A DNA stretch of 64,000 bases from the NCBI RefSeq assembly GCF_949987535.1, contig NC_080067.1, positions 26,378,039 through 26,442,038 on the forward strand, given 5' to 3'. Below, piece after piece: positions 1 to 10,017 of the stretch. The stretch is from Balaenoptera acutorostrata (taxonomy: Eukaryota > Chordata > Mammalia > Artiodactyla > Balaenopteridae). The notes beneath the pieces are model-generated. The model was not told where the DNA came from, searched no databases, and saw nothing but the letters and a program-made list of their open reading frames with translations. Position 1 is the first letter of the stretch; each line of letters begins with the position of its first letter. The position numbers were made by a program, and so were the translations under genes.

Positions 1-89
1 GTTCCACATGTAGATGTATTTTTGATGTATTTGTGGGGAGGAAGGTGATCTCCATGTCTTACTCCTCCACCATCTTGAAGGCCCTCCCC

Positions 90-150
90 TCCATTTTAAA
101 TATAGCAGTGCATACATGTCAATCCCAAACTCCCTAACTATCCAAGTTTC
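90..150 (-). repeat. Old L1 3'-end fragment
   Basis: The segment reads like the reverse complement of an L1 3' UTR, with the string catacatgtcaatccca that also occurs in slightly different form in the clearer L1 end at 3525-3744. It is short and diverged, so the call is weak. Confidence 0.35.
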
Positions 151-599
151 TCTCTGAAATGGGAGGGCTTAAAATCAACCTTTTTTTTAAAGTGTAGATT
201 TCTCAGTTCAGCCCTAATTTGATATTCTGGGCATGAGTACCTCTTGTTGTGATTAGCATTTGTCCTTTCCATTTTATTACACCTAAAGTGAATACAGATG
301 TCTCCGTGTAGAGTACGCTTTAAGAAACCTTTCTGCTCAGCCCTCCAGCGGTGTGGTCAATGTTCCCTGCCTGCCAAGTGTGTGTACTGGGAGGACAGAG
401 TGTGCAGCTAGAGCAGATGGTACCACCCTCCATCGGGAGAGACCTCACCAATCTGGAAGAGAAGCCTTTGCAGGACCTATCATTTTCCCTAAAGCTGGTG
501 TCAAGAACCTGGGCATGTTTGCTCCAACAGACTAGGTGCATGCTGGGGGTGTAGTGTTTCTCAAGGGGATGCTATGGCCATTTCAGGTGAGTTGGTTCT

Positions 600-735
600 T
601 TGATATAAGACCGGCCTGCTCAAGGCAGGACATTTAGCACCCTTGACTCTTGCCCAATAAAGGCCACTAGCAATCCCCAGTCACTGTGATGAACAAAATC
701 AGACACACAACACCTCCCACCCCCTCAGTGAACTT
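600..735. mobile_element. Fragment of an old hAT-type DNA transposon (MER58-like)
   Basis: The text around gccactagcaatccccagtc and tgatgaacaaaatcagacac resembles the terminal part of common mammalian hAT-Charlie relatives, in which the equivalent text is actagatgccagtagca followed by gtgacaaccaaaaatgtc. The match is from memory and the copy is very diverged. The subfamily is a guess. Confidence 0.4.
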
Positions 736-1029
736 TCCCCGTGAGGCAGTACTGGCCCTGGATGAGATTTTGCAAATTCACAGGATGCAGTCATTAGCCA
801 ATGATATCCAGGGAAATAAAGATGTGAAAGCTGTGACTGATAAGTGTAAGGTACTTCAAGGGGCCAGACTGATTTTTAATGACACATGTGACACACATTC
901 AAAATACGTCTGACGGTGAAATGAGCTCCACATTCAGCCTCTTCCGATCTCAAACATGGACAGGGAGTTAGCCAGAAGTATGTGGCTTTTCTACAACATA
1001 ATAACAGTGAGGAGAGCTAACTCTTAGGT

Positions 1030-1255
1030 AGTACGTACGTCATGCCAGTCACTGTTAAGCACTTTGCATATATTAACTCATTTAATCCTTCCAACAACCA
1101 AGAACGCTATGAGGTAACTATTGCTAATATTGTTCCATTTCATAGATGAGAAAGCAGGCATGGAGAGATAAGTGACTTGCCCAAGGTCACACAGGTAGTT
1201 AATAGAGGTAGGATTCGAGCCCAGTCTCTCTGGCTCCAGAGCCAGATGTTTACCA
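1030..1255 (-). repeat. MIR SINE (antisense)
   Basis: This is a long, well preserved MIR on the minus strand. The MIR landmarks occur in order: taagcactttgcatatatta, a block like catttcatagatgagaaa, then cttgcccaaggtcacacag, and finally the tRNA-like head tggctccagagcc. Length and order fit a nearly complete element. MIRs are very old, which fits its divergence. Confidence 0.8.
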
Positions 1256-1469
1256 CCCATGCTTGGATGAGGATGTGGAAATGAAGTTCCCCACCCCCGG
1301 AGCTCTGTAGACATTGAGCTCTGCCTGGTTACTCTCACCGCAAGTGCCCCAGCTGTGCAATACAGAGAAAAATGAGTTCCTCTGAGATTGGGACTTTTCT
1401 GAGAGGTGGTGGATCATGTTTCAAGGATCAGGAATAGGATATGGAATCATGATCTGGGTGGAAACTATG

Positions 1470-2880
1470 GTTGGTAAATTATAAGCTTTTTGGTTTCATG
1501 ACCCCTTTATGCTCTTAAACATTGCTAATGACTCTGAAGAGCTTTTATCTATGTGAGTTATGTCTATCGATATTCGCTGTTTTAGAAACTAAAACTAAGA
1601 AACTTACAAATGCTTATTTATTAACTTATTTAAAAATCACAATAATAAACACATTCCAGGTTAACATATATAACATAATTTGATCCAAAAAATACAGTTT
1701 CCAAAACAAAATTAGTGTGACGAGTGGCATCATGTACATTTTTGCAATCTCTTCAGTGTCTGCCTTGAATATCCTCATATCTTCTCTGCCTTCAATCTGT
1801 TGTGATATGCCTTTTAGGTCAAAGTACGTGAAGAAAAAAATATGGCCTCACCCAGATATATAGTTGGAAAAGGGAGGAGTATTTTAATCTTTTCAGATAA
1901 TTGTAGCTTTTCTTCTCTGATACTGTACCAGAACTCCATAAGCAATGGTTTCTTAAAGTTTAGCTACAATACCATAAAGTATCTGAAATCACATCAATGA
2001 ACTTATTATACACTGCTGCATTAAAATCCATTGGTCTATTTCACACTTTGAATGAATCTTTTACCGTACATTCTGTGTAACAGTATGCATTGGTCATTTA
2101 GAAGTTATTGATTTATGGTTAAGTAGATCTTTCAAAAGTTGACATATTTCATTATACATTATCCAACAGTCAGTCATTAATAGCACTACTCACTTCATCA
2201 GAAAAGTATTAAAGCATTGGTAAATTGTCACACTCTCTATGGCAGATACAAATTTTCCATAATTGAAGTCTCAAATTTATCATTGGCAACCACTACTATG
2301 AGTTCTTTTCCTTGAAGTGACGGGCTTACTTTAAAAGAAAGTTTGCCACACACTCAAGTTTGAATAAACATAGTTTGTCTGTCAATCATTCCTTCAGGTA
2401 AAAATAGCATCCCCTACAAAAACGTCCTAGTTTAGCTCCCATTCAACTTAAATCACATGAATATTTTTCCTAGAGACAAACCAGTGTACTTTGCTCTGCA
2501 AAGATGTTTTATGTGTACTTTCCATTTTGTCACACAGAATATTAAAATACAGGTACTCAAGGATTGAGATTTAATAAAATGGGTAATATTTACCACATCA
2601 TTAAAGTCATTCTTAAGTGAAATTGGCCTTATTTCTATCTTTCTTTATTTTTACAGTGACTGTATGTCACATAGAATGCAGTCAGGTGCTACTACGGCAC
2701 CAGCACTTTTATTCACCACTGGTTTTATAACAACAATGCAAATATCAACACAGGGACAAAGTCAAATAATGTCTTAGTGTTCATATGATGATGATTTTGA
2801 CTTTGTGGACATAGCAGAAAGGGCCTTGGGGATCCAAGGGGTCTACAGATTACACTTTGAGAACCCCTCTCCTGGAACAT
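1470..2880. mobile_element. Ancient hAT-like DNA element, about 1.4 kb
   Basis: The block starts with text like ttggtttcatgacccctt, followed by gaagagcttttatctatg, and closes with acactttgagaacccctc, the usual end of mammalian hAT elements. The AT-rich interior includes ggaaaagggaggagtatttt and ccattggtctattt, which I remember from an old, widely shared mammalian DNA repeat of the hAT-Tip100 group. The exact family is uncertain, and no transposase frame survives. Confidence 0.5.
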
Positions 2881-2889
2881 CACACCCAC

Positions 2890-3035
2890 ATGAAAGAACA
2901 GAGAGCACAGGAGGTAGATTCAAAGGGTCTAGACATCGGTCCTTGATCCACTCCTTACTATCAAAGTGACCTTGGGTGAACCAGGTAATCTCTCTGAGAC
3001 TCAGTTTCCTCACCTGAAAAATAGAATCAACCCAA
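2890..3035 (+). repeat. MIR SINE
   Basis: The order of motifs, tgaccttgggtgaaccaggt, then ctctctgagactcagtttcc, then tcacctgaaaaatagaatc, matches the central core of MIR in the forward direction. Confidence 0.7.
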
Positions 3036-3089
3036 TCTGTTGGTCAAGGGTATGCAAGAGTAGGAACAAAATACATTCTAAAAATCAAT

Positions 3090-3137
3090 TTCATTCATTC
3101 ATTCATCAATTTCTTTCATTCATTCATTCATTCATTT
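3090..3137. repeat. ATTC tetranucleotide microsatellite
   Basis: Two short runs of the unit attc are separated by a catcaatttcttt interruption. This is a simple repeat, possibly grown from the tail of a neighbouring element. Confidence 0.9.
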
Positions 3138-3524
3138 CCCCCAGAATCTTATGGGAGGAATTAGGAGACAACTACACCAATTTCTGCTGGTGTGTCAGGA
3201 GGCATGTTACTGCAGAGAAAAAGGTAATTGTGAGATAGAGGTAGGTGATAAGGGGCTGGAGACATGGAAACCCCACCATCCAGCCCCAGACACTGCGGGG
3301 GCTCCTCTTCCGGTCTGGCCCCTCCAGGGGGCTCTTGGTGAAGCTGAGTTCAGCCACCTTAGGCCACAGCCACTGCGAGATAGCCCCATGCCGCTGGCCC
3401 CATTTCCCCACGGAACCCGTTGCTGGTCCCAAGTGCATGTGCATCTGTGCATTGCACTCCCACGCACAGGTCCTGGCACACTAAGTCTCCCACCCCAGAA
3501 AGCAGATTGGAAAGCAAGATTTTT

Positions 3525-3744
3525 TTTTACATTTTTTTTGAATTTTATTTTATTTTTTTATACAGCAGGTTCTTATTAGTTATCCATTTTATACATATTA
3601 GTGTATATATGTCAATCCCAATCTCCCAATTCATCCCACCACCACCCCCCCGCCACTTTCCCCCTTTGGTGTCCATACGTTTGTTCTCTACATCTGTGTC
3701 TCTATTTCTGTCCTGCAAACTGGTTCATTTGTACCATTTTTCTA
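3525..3744 (-). mobile_element. 5'-truncated L1 insertion with perfect target duplication
   Basis: The 220 bp insert is the reverse complement of an L1 3' UTR. It has a T-rich start (the A tail in antisense), then atacagcaggttcttattag and a C-rich stretch, and ends at catttgtaccatttttcta. It is flanked by an identical 16 bp direct repeat, ggaaagcaagattttt, at 3509-3524 and 3745-3760. This is the usual product of target-primed reverse transcription. It shares the 3' UTR text of the large L1 at 44607-50722, whose matching part reads forward at about 50285-50470. Confidence 0.93.
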
Positions 3745-3770
3745 GGAAAGCAAGATTTTTAAAGTGATAC

Positions 3771-4285
3771 TGTTACTGAGTACAAGCTCCCTCTGTTCAC
3801 CACACGACAGGCCAATAAACCAGGAGACAAGGTGTTGAGACAAGGAATAGCAACTTTATTCAGAAAGCCAGGTGTCTGAGAAGTTGGCAAACTAATGTCC
3901 TAGAGTACCATCAGGGTCTGGACGCTAGTTTCCTTTATAGAACAGAGATGGGGACGAGGTGCGGACGTAAAGTAAAAAGGCCATAAGTCTTACAAAACAT
4001 CTCCTGGTTTGGCCAGCCTAGGGGAGGGGATGTGTTAATTTCTTCTTTCTTGCAGCCATTCACAGGTAGGCAGGGTCAGAATGTTTCCCTGTGAGCTGAA
4101 CTAAGGCACTTTAGTTTAACATTTAGGCAGAAGGGCAATGCTCCCCAATAGAGGCCATTATGTATGCCAGTAGCTATAGACAACATCCTTTTAGTGATCA
4201 TAGTAACAAAAAGCAACAGAGAGCAAAGGTTAAAGTAAAAGAAACAGATCCAACATGGAGTCGGATCTTGTTCTTCCCTGTTACA
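3771..4285 (-). mobile_element. Solo endogenous retrovirus LTR, antisense (family E)
   Basis: Read on the minus strand, the element starts TGTAACAGGGAAGAACAAG, carries an AATAAA polyadenylation signal (seen as tttatt near 3855) and ends CTCAGTAACA, giving TG...CA termini. The same starting text occurs in the LTR ending near 39295, so the two are one family. Flanking bases (atac on the left, atat on the right) are only an approximate 4 bp target duplication. No internal retroviral sequence adjoins it, so it is read as a solo LTR. The exact ends are inferred. Confidence 0.7.
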
Positions 4286-5519
4286 ATATTTTTAATATAG
4301 AAACCATTAGGTCTGATCTTTTACTTTTAAGTACATCACCCTCCCACTATAGTGCTTTATTAGTTACAAGGAATTCTAGCAACAGGCCTCACCAAAGATC
4401 AAGACAGCCCAATGTGTCATTCACAGATACTGGGAACTGCAGTTTTAAATATCCTTCCTCCTCAGGATTCTATCCCAGTACATTCCTTCCACGGTCTCTC
4501 TCCCAACTTGCTGTGCTTTTAATTTGCTATTTGATGTGATTCTAAGTAAAGAAAAATTTTTAAATGATTAGCATAGATTTTACAATTTATCTTTATACTG
4601 TGCAATGCCAATTTGTTTCAAATGCAAACAGAAGAGCAGTTAACTGCTGTGCAGAGTCTCTGAAAATTACAGCATTTGCATGTTCTAGCTCAGGTATGCA
4701 TATGTATTTAATTCTTTATCAGAGCATTGTAAAGGCTACACAAATGGTACTCGAAGGTTTTCATTTCACTTCTTGATATGCGCATATTCTATCAACATAC
4801 TCTACATTTGACTTGCTGATAGTAAGGACGGTGTGAAAAGAAAAGGAATAATGGATTGTTTTATCTTTCCTTTTCTTCTCTGTCATCATTTTCAGCATAA
4901 GTGATTGGCTACTACAGGGAAGTAGCATAGTAAGAAAGGATAGGACAAGGTTCTTTGGTTGTTTGCCTTTTTTCTGTGTTCACAACAATTTTGGTTCAAA
5001 CAGAGGGGTAGCCTCTCGGGGCTGTCAGCTCCCTGCTTAGGGGACTATTCAGTCGTAGCTGTCATATGCTTACCTTGTTCTGTCTCTGAGTCCCCCTGAA
5101 TGCCACTCCCCGATCCCCACATCATGGGTCCACCATAATGCTGTGCTTATGGTGCATCCTGAACGCTAGATATGAACAGAGAGCAAGGAACGGGGAGGCA
5201 TGCCTATTACACCCATCTCCACTGCTCAGAACATGCTCCATCATCCCATCAGCCTTCATTTACAAAACCCAAGTTCAAAGATAAAATTATTAAGAAATTC
5301 AACATGGTGACAGCAGAGATTTCAACCTAGCTCAGGGCCCTCTTGAGCACATGGCCCCCATGTACCTCTCAGGTCACACACCCATGAAACTGGCCCTACC
5401 CCATTGCCTCTACTCTGGCCACATGGGTCTCTGCAGTCCCACGTCCCTTCCTTCTGAAGGGCACTAGAGTGTGCTGCCCCCTCTGCCTGAAACTCAGTCC
5501 CCTCCCTCGTGGCCTGGGT

Positions 5520-5770
5520 GCCTCCCTGTTTCTCCTCCTGTGATCTCAGCTCAGCCATCACATCCTTAGCTTAGACCTCCCTGCCTGACCTGCCCAGGTC
5601 AGAAGTCTCTTAGCACCAAGAAGCCCTCCTTCAGTGCATGTATCACCATCACCATCCTTCATAAAGGTAGGTGATTATCTGATTCCTTATTTTGTTCATC
5701 ACTGTTTTGCCAGTGCTGGGTGCACAGTCCCTAATAAATATGAGGTGAGTGAATGGATGAATAAACAAAT
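5520..5770 (+). repeat. L2 LINE 3' fragment
   Basis: The segment follows the usual L2 3' order: text like gatctcagctcagccatcac, a pyrimidine-rich middle, and an end like ctaataaatatgaggtgagt running into gaatggatgaataaa. Divergence is high. Confidence 0.6.
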
Positions 5771-6929
5771 GAATGTTTTTGCAACCAGAACACACAAGTC
5801 AGAAGAAGAGGTGGGATAAACGAGTGTGGCGTGAATTCTAGTTTTTGTGTAAAGGGAGCTAAGTCCCATCTCAGTCTGAACTGGTGCAAACTAAGTGAGC
5901 ATGGCGTAGCCCTTGTGAACTTCACTGTCTCTTCTAGGAGGTAATGAAGACTTGAGGATCGGGTATCTTTACCCCTTAAGGTATACAAATCATTTTTTTG
6001 TGTCTCCAGCCCCAGCATGGTGCCTTGCACTTACTTACTCCATCCTCAAAAAATTCTGGTTCTACTGAGTTGAATTGAGCTGAATTTAGTTCGATGAAAA
6101 TACGTTGCCCTGAGGTTTACTTTTTCTTACCTTCCCCTTGTGTCTGCATTTCCCCCTCCTCCTTTGTCTTTTCCTCCTTCCTCTCCTTTCTTCTTGTTCA
6201 GGATTTCTAAGCCTTGAGAACTACTTTAGGTGTGATCAAATATCTCCAACAGAAAATTACCCTCATTTCTATTCAGTTTAATTGGACTCTTCAAAGAGAA
6301 ATGGGTCTTAGAATCATGGCTGTAGTTGGGCACTCCAGAGAACACCCCAGAACCAGTCTGGGCTCATTCGCTGCTAATATTCCCATATTGGCATTGATCT
6401 TGGGATAGAATCTCAAGGCAGGCATGTCAGAAATCCATCCCTTCAACCCCAGCCAATTCAGAGCAGAAATGAAAGTTGAGGAGGCAATGTAACCTATTCT
6501 CCCGCCCTGAAGGCTGCAGAGCTAGCCTTGTCCGAGAGGCAGTACTGGCCTGAGCTACAGCGATGGAATGGGAACCAGCCTTCTTGTTAGAGCCTGGCCC
6601 ACAAGCTGTCTGTCTTGTCCATTATTCCACAACTACATTCGAGAAATGGCCAGGAGGGAATGTAGTGAAAATGGAGTGTTCATAATGAAATTGAGGATCG
6701 ACGAAATAATAAAAAACAAAAGCCTAAAGGTAAAACTGGTATTGACTGACCATCTCAGAAAACATTGTCAGTAAGAGATCGGGGCACGCTTCCTATCAGT
6801 AAAATGGGGTGGGGACTTTCTCTCCTGAGTGAGCCTTGAGTGGGAATGTAGAATGTTACTGGAAGCAATTCCCTCGGCGGTCCCCGTAGAAGTTATGGGG
6901 CTGCTTGGAGACGGCGCGGTTGGGCAGAG

Positions 6930-7150
6930 AGGGCGTGGAGTTAGGACTCAGCCATACTTGGGGTTTACACCAACTTTTGCTCTGTGACCTTGAGCAAGTA
7001 ATAACTCCTTTGATCCTTTTTGTTGTTGTTAATTTGTACAGATTGGTATAAAACATCTGCCTTGCAGGGTTGTTGTGACGATTAAACCAGATCACCTGGG
7101 GGGAGGTACAAAGCTCGATGCCTGACACAGAGCAGGCATGCAGTCATGTT
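6930..7150 (+). repeat. MIR SINE
   Basis: The MIR motifs ctctgtgaccttgagcaagt, cttgcagggttgttgtgacg and tgcctgacacagagcaggc occur in forward order. A short T-rich interruption sits in the middle. Confidence 0.75.
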
Positions 7151-7339
7151 ACCCCTTCTCCTCACGGTGCCTGTTCTCTGTGGGCAGATGCTTGGTCACC
7201 CTGAGCATGAGGACCCCCTTACATTGTAGACTGTAGGCACCTCACCCTGGTCGCAGCAGTGCAGCTGGGGCAATGTCAGACCAGTCTTGGGGCATGTCAG
7301 GTAGATGTTCTCCCTGCGACATTATCTCCTGGGCCCTTT

Positions 7340-7455
7340 TACAGGTGACACAGTTGAAACCCAGAGAAGTCACTATAATTTGACTAAATCAACAAGTCAG
7401 TAGTGAACCTGGAATGTGACTCAGGCCCCTGGGCTCAAGCCTGTGTTTTATTCCC
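7340..7455 (-). repeat. MIR SINE fragment (antisense)
   Basis: The reverse-strand MIR landmarks are visible: ttttacaggtgacacagttg, then a degenerate lag of the core, then a caggcccctgggctcaagcc end. Confidence 0.5.
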
Positions 7456-7559
7456 CAGCAGCCTATAGCTGGACACCTTGCTGCCCATGTCATGTGACAC
7501 TCACACGCCCCTTTTGCACTATGAAGGGTCTTTCTGGACATCTGCACATTGTCTCCCCA

Positions 7560-7680
7560 AAAAGCCTGTAAGCTCCCTCAACACAGGAAGAGAACGTGTC
7601 TCAAATCTTCAGTACTTTCCAGGACATTTACTACAGGGCTTACGGTCAGGGTTCAAGAAATAAACATCCATCAACTGAGA
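7560..7680 (+). repeat. L2 LINE 3' end
   Basis: gcctgtaagctccctcaaca followed by a tail like caagaaataaacatccatca matches the L2 3' terminus, whose consensus ends in AATAAATATTTGTTGAATGA. Confidence 0.6.
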
Positions 7681-7925
7681 TAAAGAAGATATTTTTGTGG
7701 CCTTGTTTTAGTGCCGAGAAATAGCTATAATACACATGAACCCAGCTGATGGAGAGAAATGTATTCATTGCACAACATGGTCAGCTCTTTAAGAAGTTGG
7801 CTTTTCAGGCTCCACAGGGATTCTGGAACTCACATAAACTCAACCCCGCTGTTTGGAGAGAACATGGCAACTCCAAGTGGTGTCCCTGTCCCCGCAGGGA
7901 AGTGGTAGGTGAGAGACGTGAAGGA

Positions 7926-7950
7926 GGGGGGAGGGGAGAAGGGGGAGGGG
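7926..7950 (+). promoter_or_regulatory. G-quadruplex-prone G-run cluster
   Basis: Four G-runs of 6, 4, 5 and 4 bases lie within 25 bp, separated by loops of 1, 4 and 1 bases. This fits the standard G4 pattern strongly on the coding strand. It lies about 0.9 kb upstream of the exon at 8867. Any role in splicing or transcription is speculation. Confidence 0.6.
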
Positions 7951-8065
7951 AGAAGGCGGAAGGGGCTACAGCAGCACGGGGTGCTTAAACCAAGAGTAAA
8001 GGACAGAGGCAAGCAGTGCTGCTTACATTTACTGAGCAAACAGATCACCTGGGGACCCTAATTAA

Positions 8066-8181
8066 GTTAGCAGCTGCAAACTATTATATATAGGCTGGGT
8101 AAACAACAAGGTCCTACTATATAGCACAGGGAACTATATCCAATATCCTGTGATAAACCATATGGAAAAGAATATAAAAAG

Positions 8182-8234
<53 letters not shown>

Positions 8235-8339
8235 CGAATCACTTTGCTGTACAGCAAAAATTAACACAATATTGTAAATCAACTATACTTCAAAAAAAAA
8301 AAAAAAGACATCATGGACACACCAGAAAAAAAAAAAAAA
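8066..8339 (+). mobile_element. L1 3' end with a double A tail
   Basis: The motif order ctactatatagcacagggaa, atcctgtgataaacc, ctttgctgtacagc and aaatcaactatacttcaaaa is the 3' UTR of a common cetartiodactyl L1, read forward. The same order recurs at about 15.4, 62.7 and 63.6 kb. A (TA)n run has expanded inside it. The first A-run at 8294-8306 is followed by about 20 unique bases and then a second A-run, as after a short read-through past the L1 end. Confidence 0.8.
8184..8232. repeat. TA dinucleotide microsatellite
   Basis: An uninterrupted run of about 24 TA units lies inside the L1 3' end. The corresponding L1 copy near 15.5 kb has only a few TA units here, so the run is a later expansion. 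Confidence 0.97.
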
Positions 8340-8866
8340 AAGATGCATATCCTGACTCAGGAGGTCCAGGTGGGACCTGGGAGTCTGTATTCCTAACAAG
8401 CTCCCCAGGGATGCCCAGGCCGCTGCTTCACAGAGCACACTTTGAAGAATCAAGGATGTTGTCACAAAACAAAAGACAGTGAAAGCTTTGGCCTTTTTCT
8501 CCTTTCCTCTGCAGTCATTTGTCTTTTGACCACGGGCAAATTCCTTAATCTCATACTGGGCAGAGGGCAAGCGAGAAACCTCCTAGGAAAAGTGGCAGAC
8601 TGAGATAATCAGCCAGCTCCCCTGCACGATGACCACCCACACACCCCACTTTTTCTGCCGGGTACACCAGATGGGGCACATTTCAGTTTTACCATCCAGG
8701 ACATGAACGTGTTGGTCTGAGTCTCTAAAGGCCGCTTCTGCTTTGACAATTATCTGTGTGGAGGAAATGGTCTGGTTTTGGGTTTGCAAATCTGGTCCAG
8801 TCGAAGCTCTGTGTTCAGTCTGGCCGTTCTCAGGATCCCCGCTCTCTGCCTTCCATCCTCCTGCAG

Positions 8867-9062
8867 GGGAAATCTGTGCATTCAAGATCCATGGCCAGGA
8901 GCTGCCCTTCGAGGCTGTGGTGCTCAACAAGACGTCGGGAGAGGGCCGGCTCCGCGCCAGGAGCCCCATCGACTGTGAGCTGCAAAAGGAGTACACGTTC
9001 ATTATCCAGGCCTACGATTGCGGCACGGGGCCCCAGGAGACGGCCTGGAAGAAATCGCACAA
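8867..9062 (+). CDS. CLSTN2: CLSTN2 internal exon (probably exon 3), cadherin repeat 1
   Basis: This 196 bp exon encodes about 65 residues of calsyntenin-2, a type I neuronal membrane protein of the postsynaptic site. Calsyntenins carry two extracellular cadherin repeats and a laminin-G-like region and help organise synapses. The reading begins GEICAFKIHG and ends at KKSHK. It contains the conserved AYDCGTG segment of a cadherin strand and an NKT N-glycosylation sequon. The acceptor is ctgcag at 8861-8866 and the donor is aa|gtgagt. The exon enters in phase 1 (one base of the glycine codon comes from upstream) and leaves in phase 2, with the last lysine completed by the next exon. From memory the human protein matches almost residue for residue around position 78-142, and this conservation separates CLSTN2 from CLSTN1 and CLSTN3. 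The call of gene is firm; exon number is inferred. Confidence 0.96.
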
Positions 9063-9808
9063 GTGAGTGACCTGATGGAGCTCCCTGGACCCCTCCCACC
9101 CCTGCCCGCCCATCTCCGTTCACACGCTGCTCTTCAGATATGCATGTGCAGTGGTCACACCATGCTGCTCTAGCCTGCCCGACTGCTGGCCAGGTCCCCA
9201 GGCCCCTACAGGCATCAGCGCGGGTCTCCTTCTACCCCTAGAATACTCCACCCCTCTGCTTCACATGAAGATACTCCTATTTTACCATCAGGACTGAGTT
9301 CAGATGTCACTTCCTCTGGGAAGCCTTCTGTCAGCCAGCCCATCCCTGCAGACCTCGTTGAGACGTTTCCCTGGATTTCTACCAGACCATGTGCTTCTCT
9401 CTGTCACAGCACTTTTCATTTGGGGTTGTAACTCTCAAATAGAGTTTAGCTCAGCGCCTAACCCAGAGTAAGAGTGGTTCAGCTCTTACTGGATGGAGTG
9501 AATGAATAGCGGAGGGAATGGGGAGATGATCTAGGGGAAATGTGTTGCCTAAAGCTGGGTAACTAGGAAGGTCAGAGAAGGGGAGGCACTTCTCTGGGGT
9601 GGATTCATCTCAGAGGATCGGAGCAAGGACAGGTAAAGGGGTCTCAATGGGAGGGAGGACAGAGCACTCAGACAACAGCCACCTCGGCCGTCTTGTGGCT
9701 TCTCTACTCTCCTGACCTTGGGACCTGAGTCAGTACCCGTGGGAGGTGTGGGAGGATGGTGCGAGTCTTTCTTTACCGCCATCTCCTCCTTCCCGTGTGT
9801 GGTCCTAG
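9063..9808 (+). other. CLSTN2: CLSTN2 intron, 746 bp
   Basis: A short GT-AG intron lies between two exons that join in frame. Apart from an L2 remnant at about 9235-9510 no element is recognised. A pyrimidine stretch (tctcctccttcccg) precedes the cctag acceptor. Confidence 0.93.
9235..9510 (+). repeat. L2 LINE 3' fragment within an intron
   Basis: Typical L2 text occurs in order: gagttcagatgtcacttcct, gggaagccttctgtcagcc, and an end like gatggagtgaatgaatag. This places a forward L2 3' end across most of the 746 bp intron. Confidence 0.7.
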
Positions 9809-10017
9809 GGCCGTGGTCCATATCCAGGTGAAGGACGTCAATGAGTTTGCTCCCACCTTCAAAGAGCCGGCCTACAAGGCCGTCGTGACAGAGGGCAAGA
9901 TCTACGACAGCATCCTGCAGGTGGAGGCCGTCGACGAGGACTGCTCCCCGCAGTACAGCCAGATTTGCAACTACGAAATCGTCACAACTGATGTGCCTTT
10001 TGCCATCGACAGAAACG
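9809..10017 (+). CDS. CLSTN2: CLSTN2 internal exon (probably exon 4), cadherin repeat junction and repeat 2
   Basis: This 209 bp exon encodes about 70 residues. It opens with AVVHIQVKDVNEFAPTF, the linker between the two cadherin repeats. DVNEFAP is the calcium-binding DxNDxxP motif of cadherins with glutamate in place of the second aspartate, as in calsyntenins generally. It continues with VTEGKIYDSIL and a cysteine-bearing stretch (EDCSPQYSQICNYEI) and ends at AIDRNG. The acceptor is cctag at 9804-9808 and the donor is cg|gtgagt. It enters in phase 2 and leaves in phase 1. It joins the exon at 8867-9062 and the exon at 16874 without a frame break. The paralogues CLSTN1 and CLSTN3 differ clearly here, to my recollection. 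Confidence 0.97.

Larger units (their letters stand above)
8035..8455. mobile_element. MER5A-like hAT DNA fragment split by an L1
   Basis: The left part (about 8035-8065) reads agatcacctggggacccta. The right part (about 8340-8455) reads ctgactcaggaggtccaggt, then ttcctaacaagctccccagg, then gagcacactttgaagaatca. Together these form a MER5A-type element with an L1 3' end inserted between them. Confidence 0.65.
1..8866 (+). other. CLSTN2: CLSTN2 intron (3' part), upstream of the first exon seen
   Basis: This is intron on the coding strand of CLSTN2, inferred from the acceptor at 8865-8866 and the split glycine codon that needs one base from an exon to the left of the window. It holds only repeat debris: hAT-like DNA elements, MIR and L2 fragments, an L1 3' end, an antisense LTR and a TA microsatellite, listed separately. 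The open frames here are short, overlap on both strands and carry no recognisable domains. Between about 4290 and 6900 I see little beyond an L2 fragment near 5.5-5.8 kb. Confidence 0.85.

Noticed and set aside
8743..9066. The open frame that extends the exon at 8867 leftwards to 8743
   Set aside because: The acceptor ctgcag at 8861-8866 and the similarity to CLSTN2 set the exon start at 8867; the residues before it are intron read-through.
8830..9123. Minus-strand open frames over the CLSTN2 exons
   Set aside because: They are shadows of the coding strand, without any similarity of their own.
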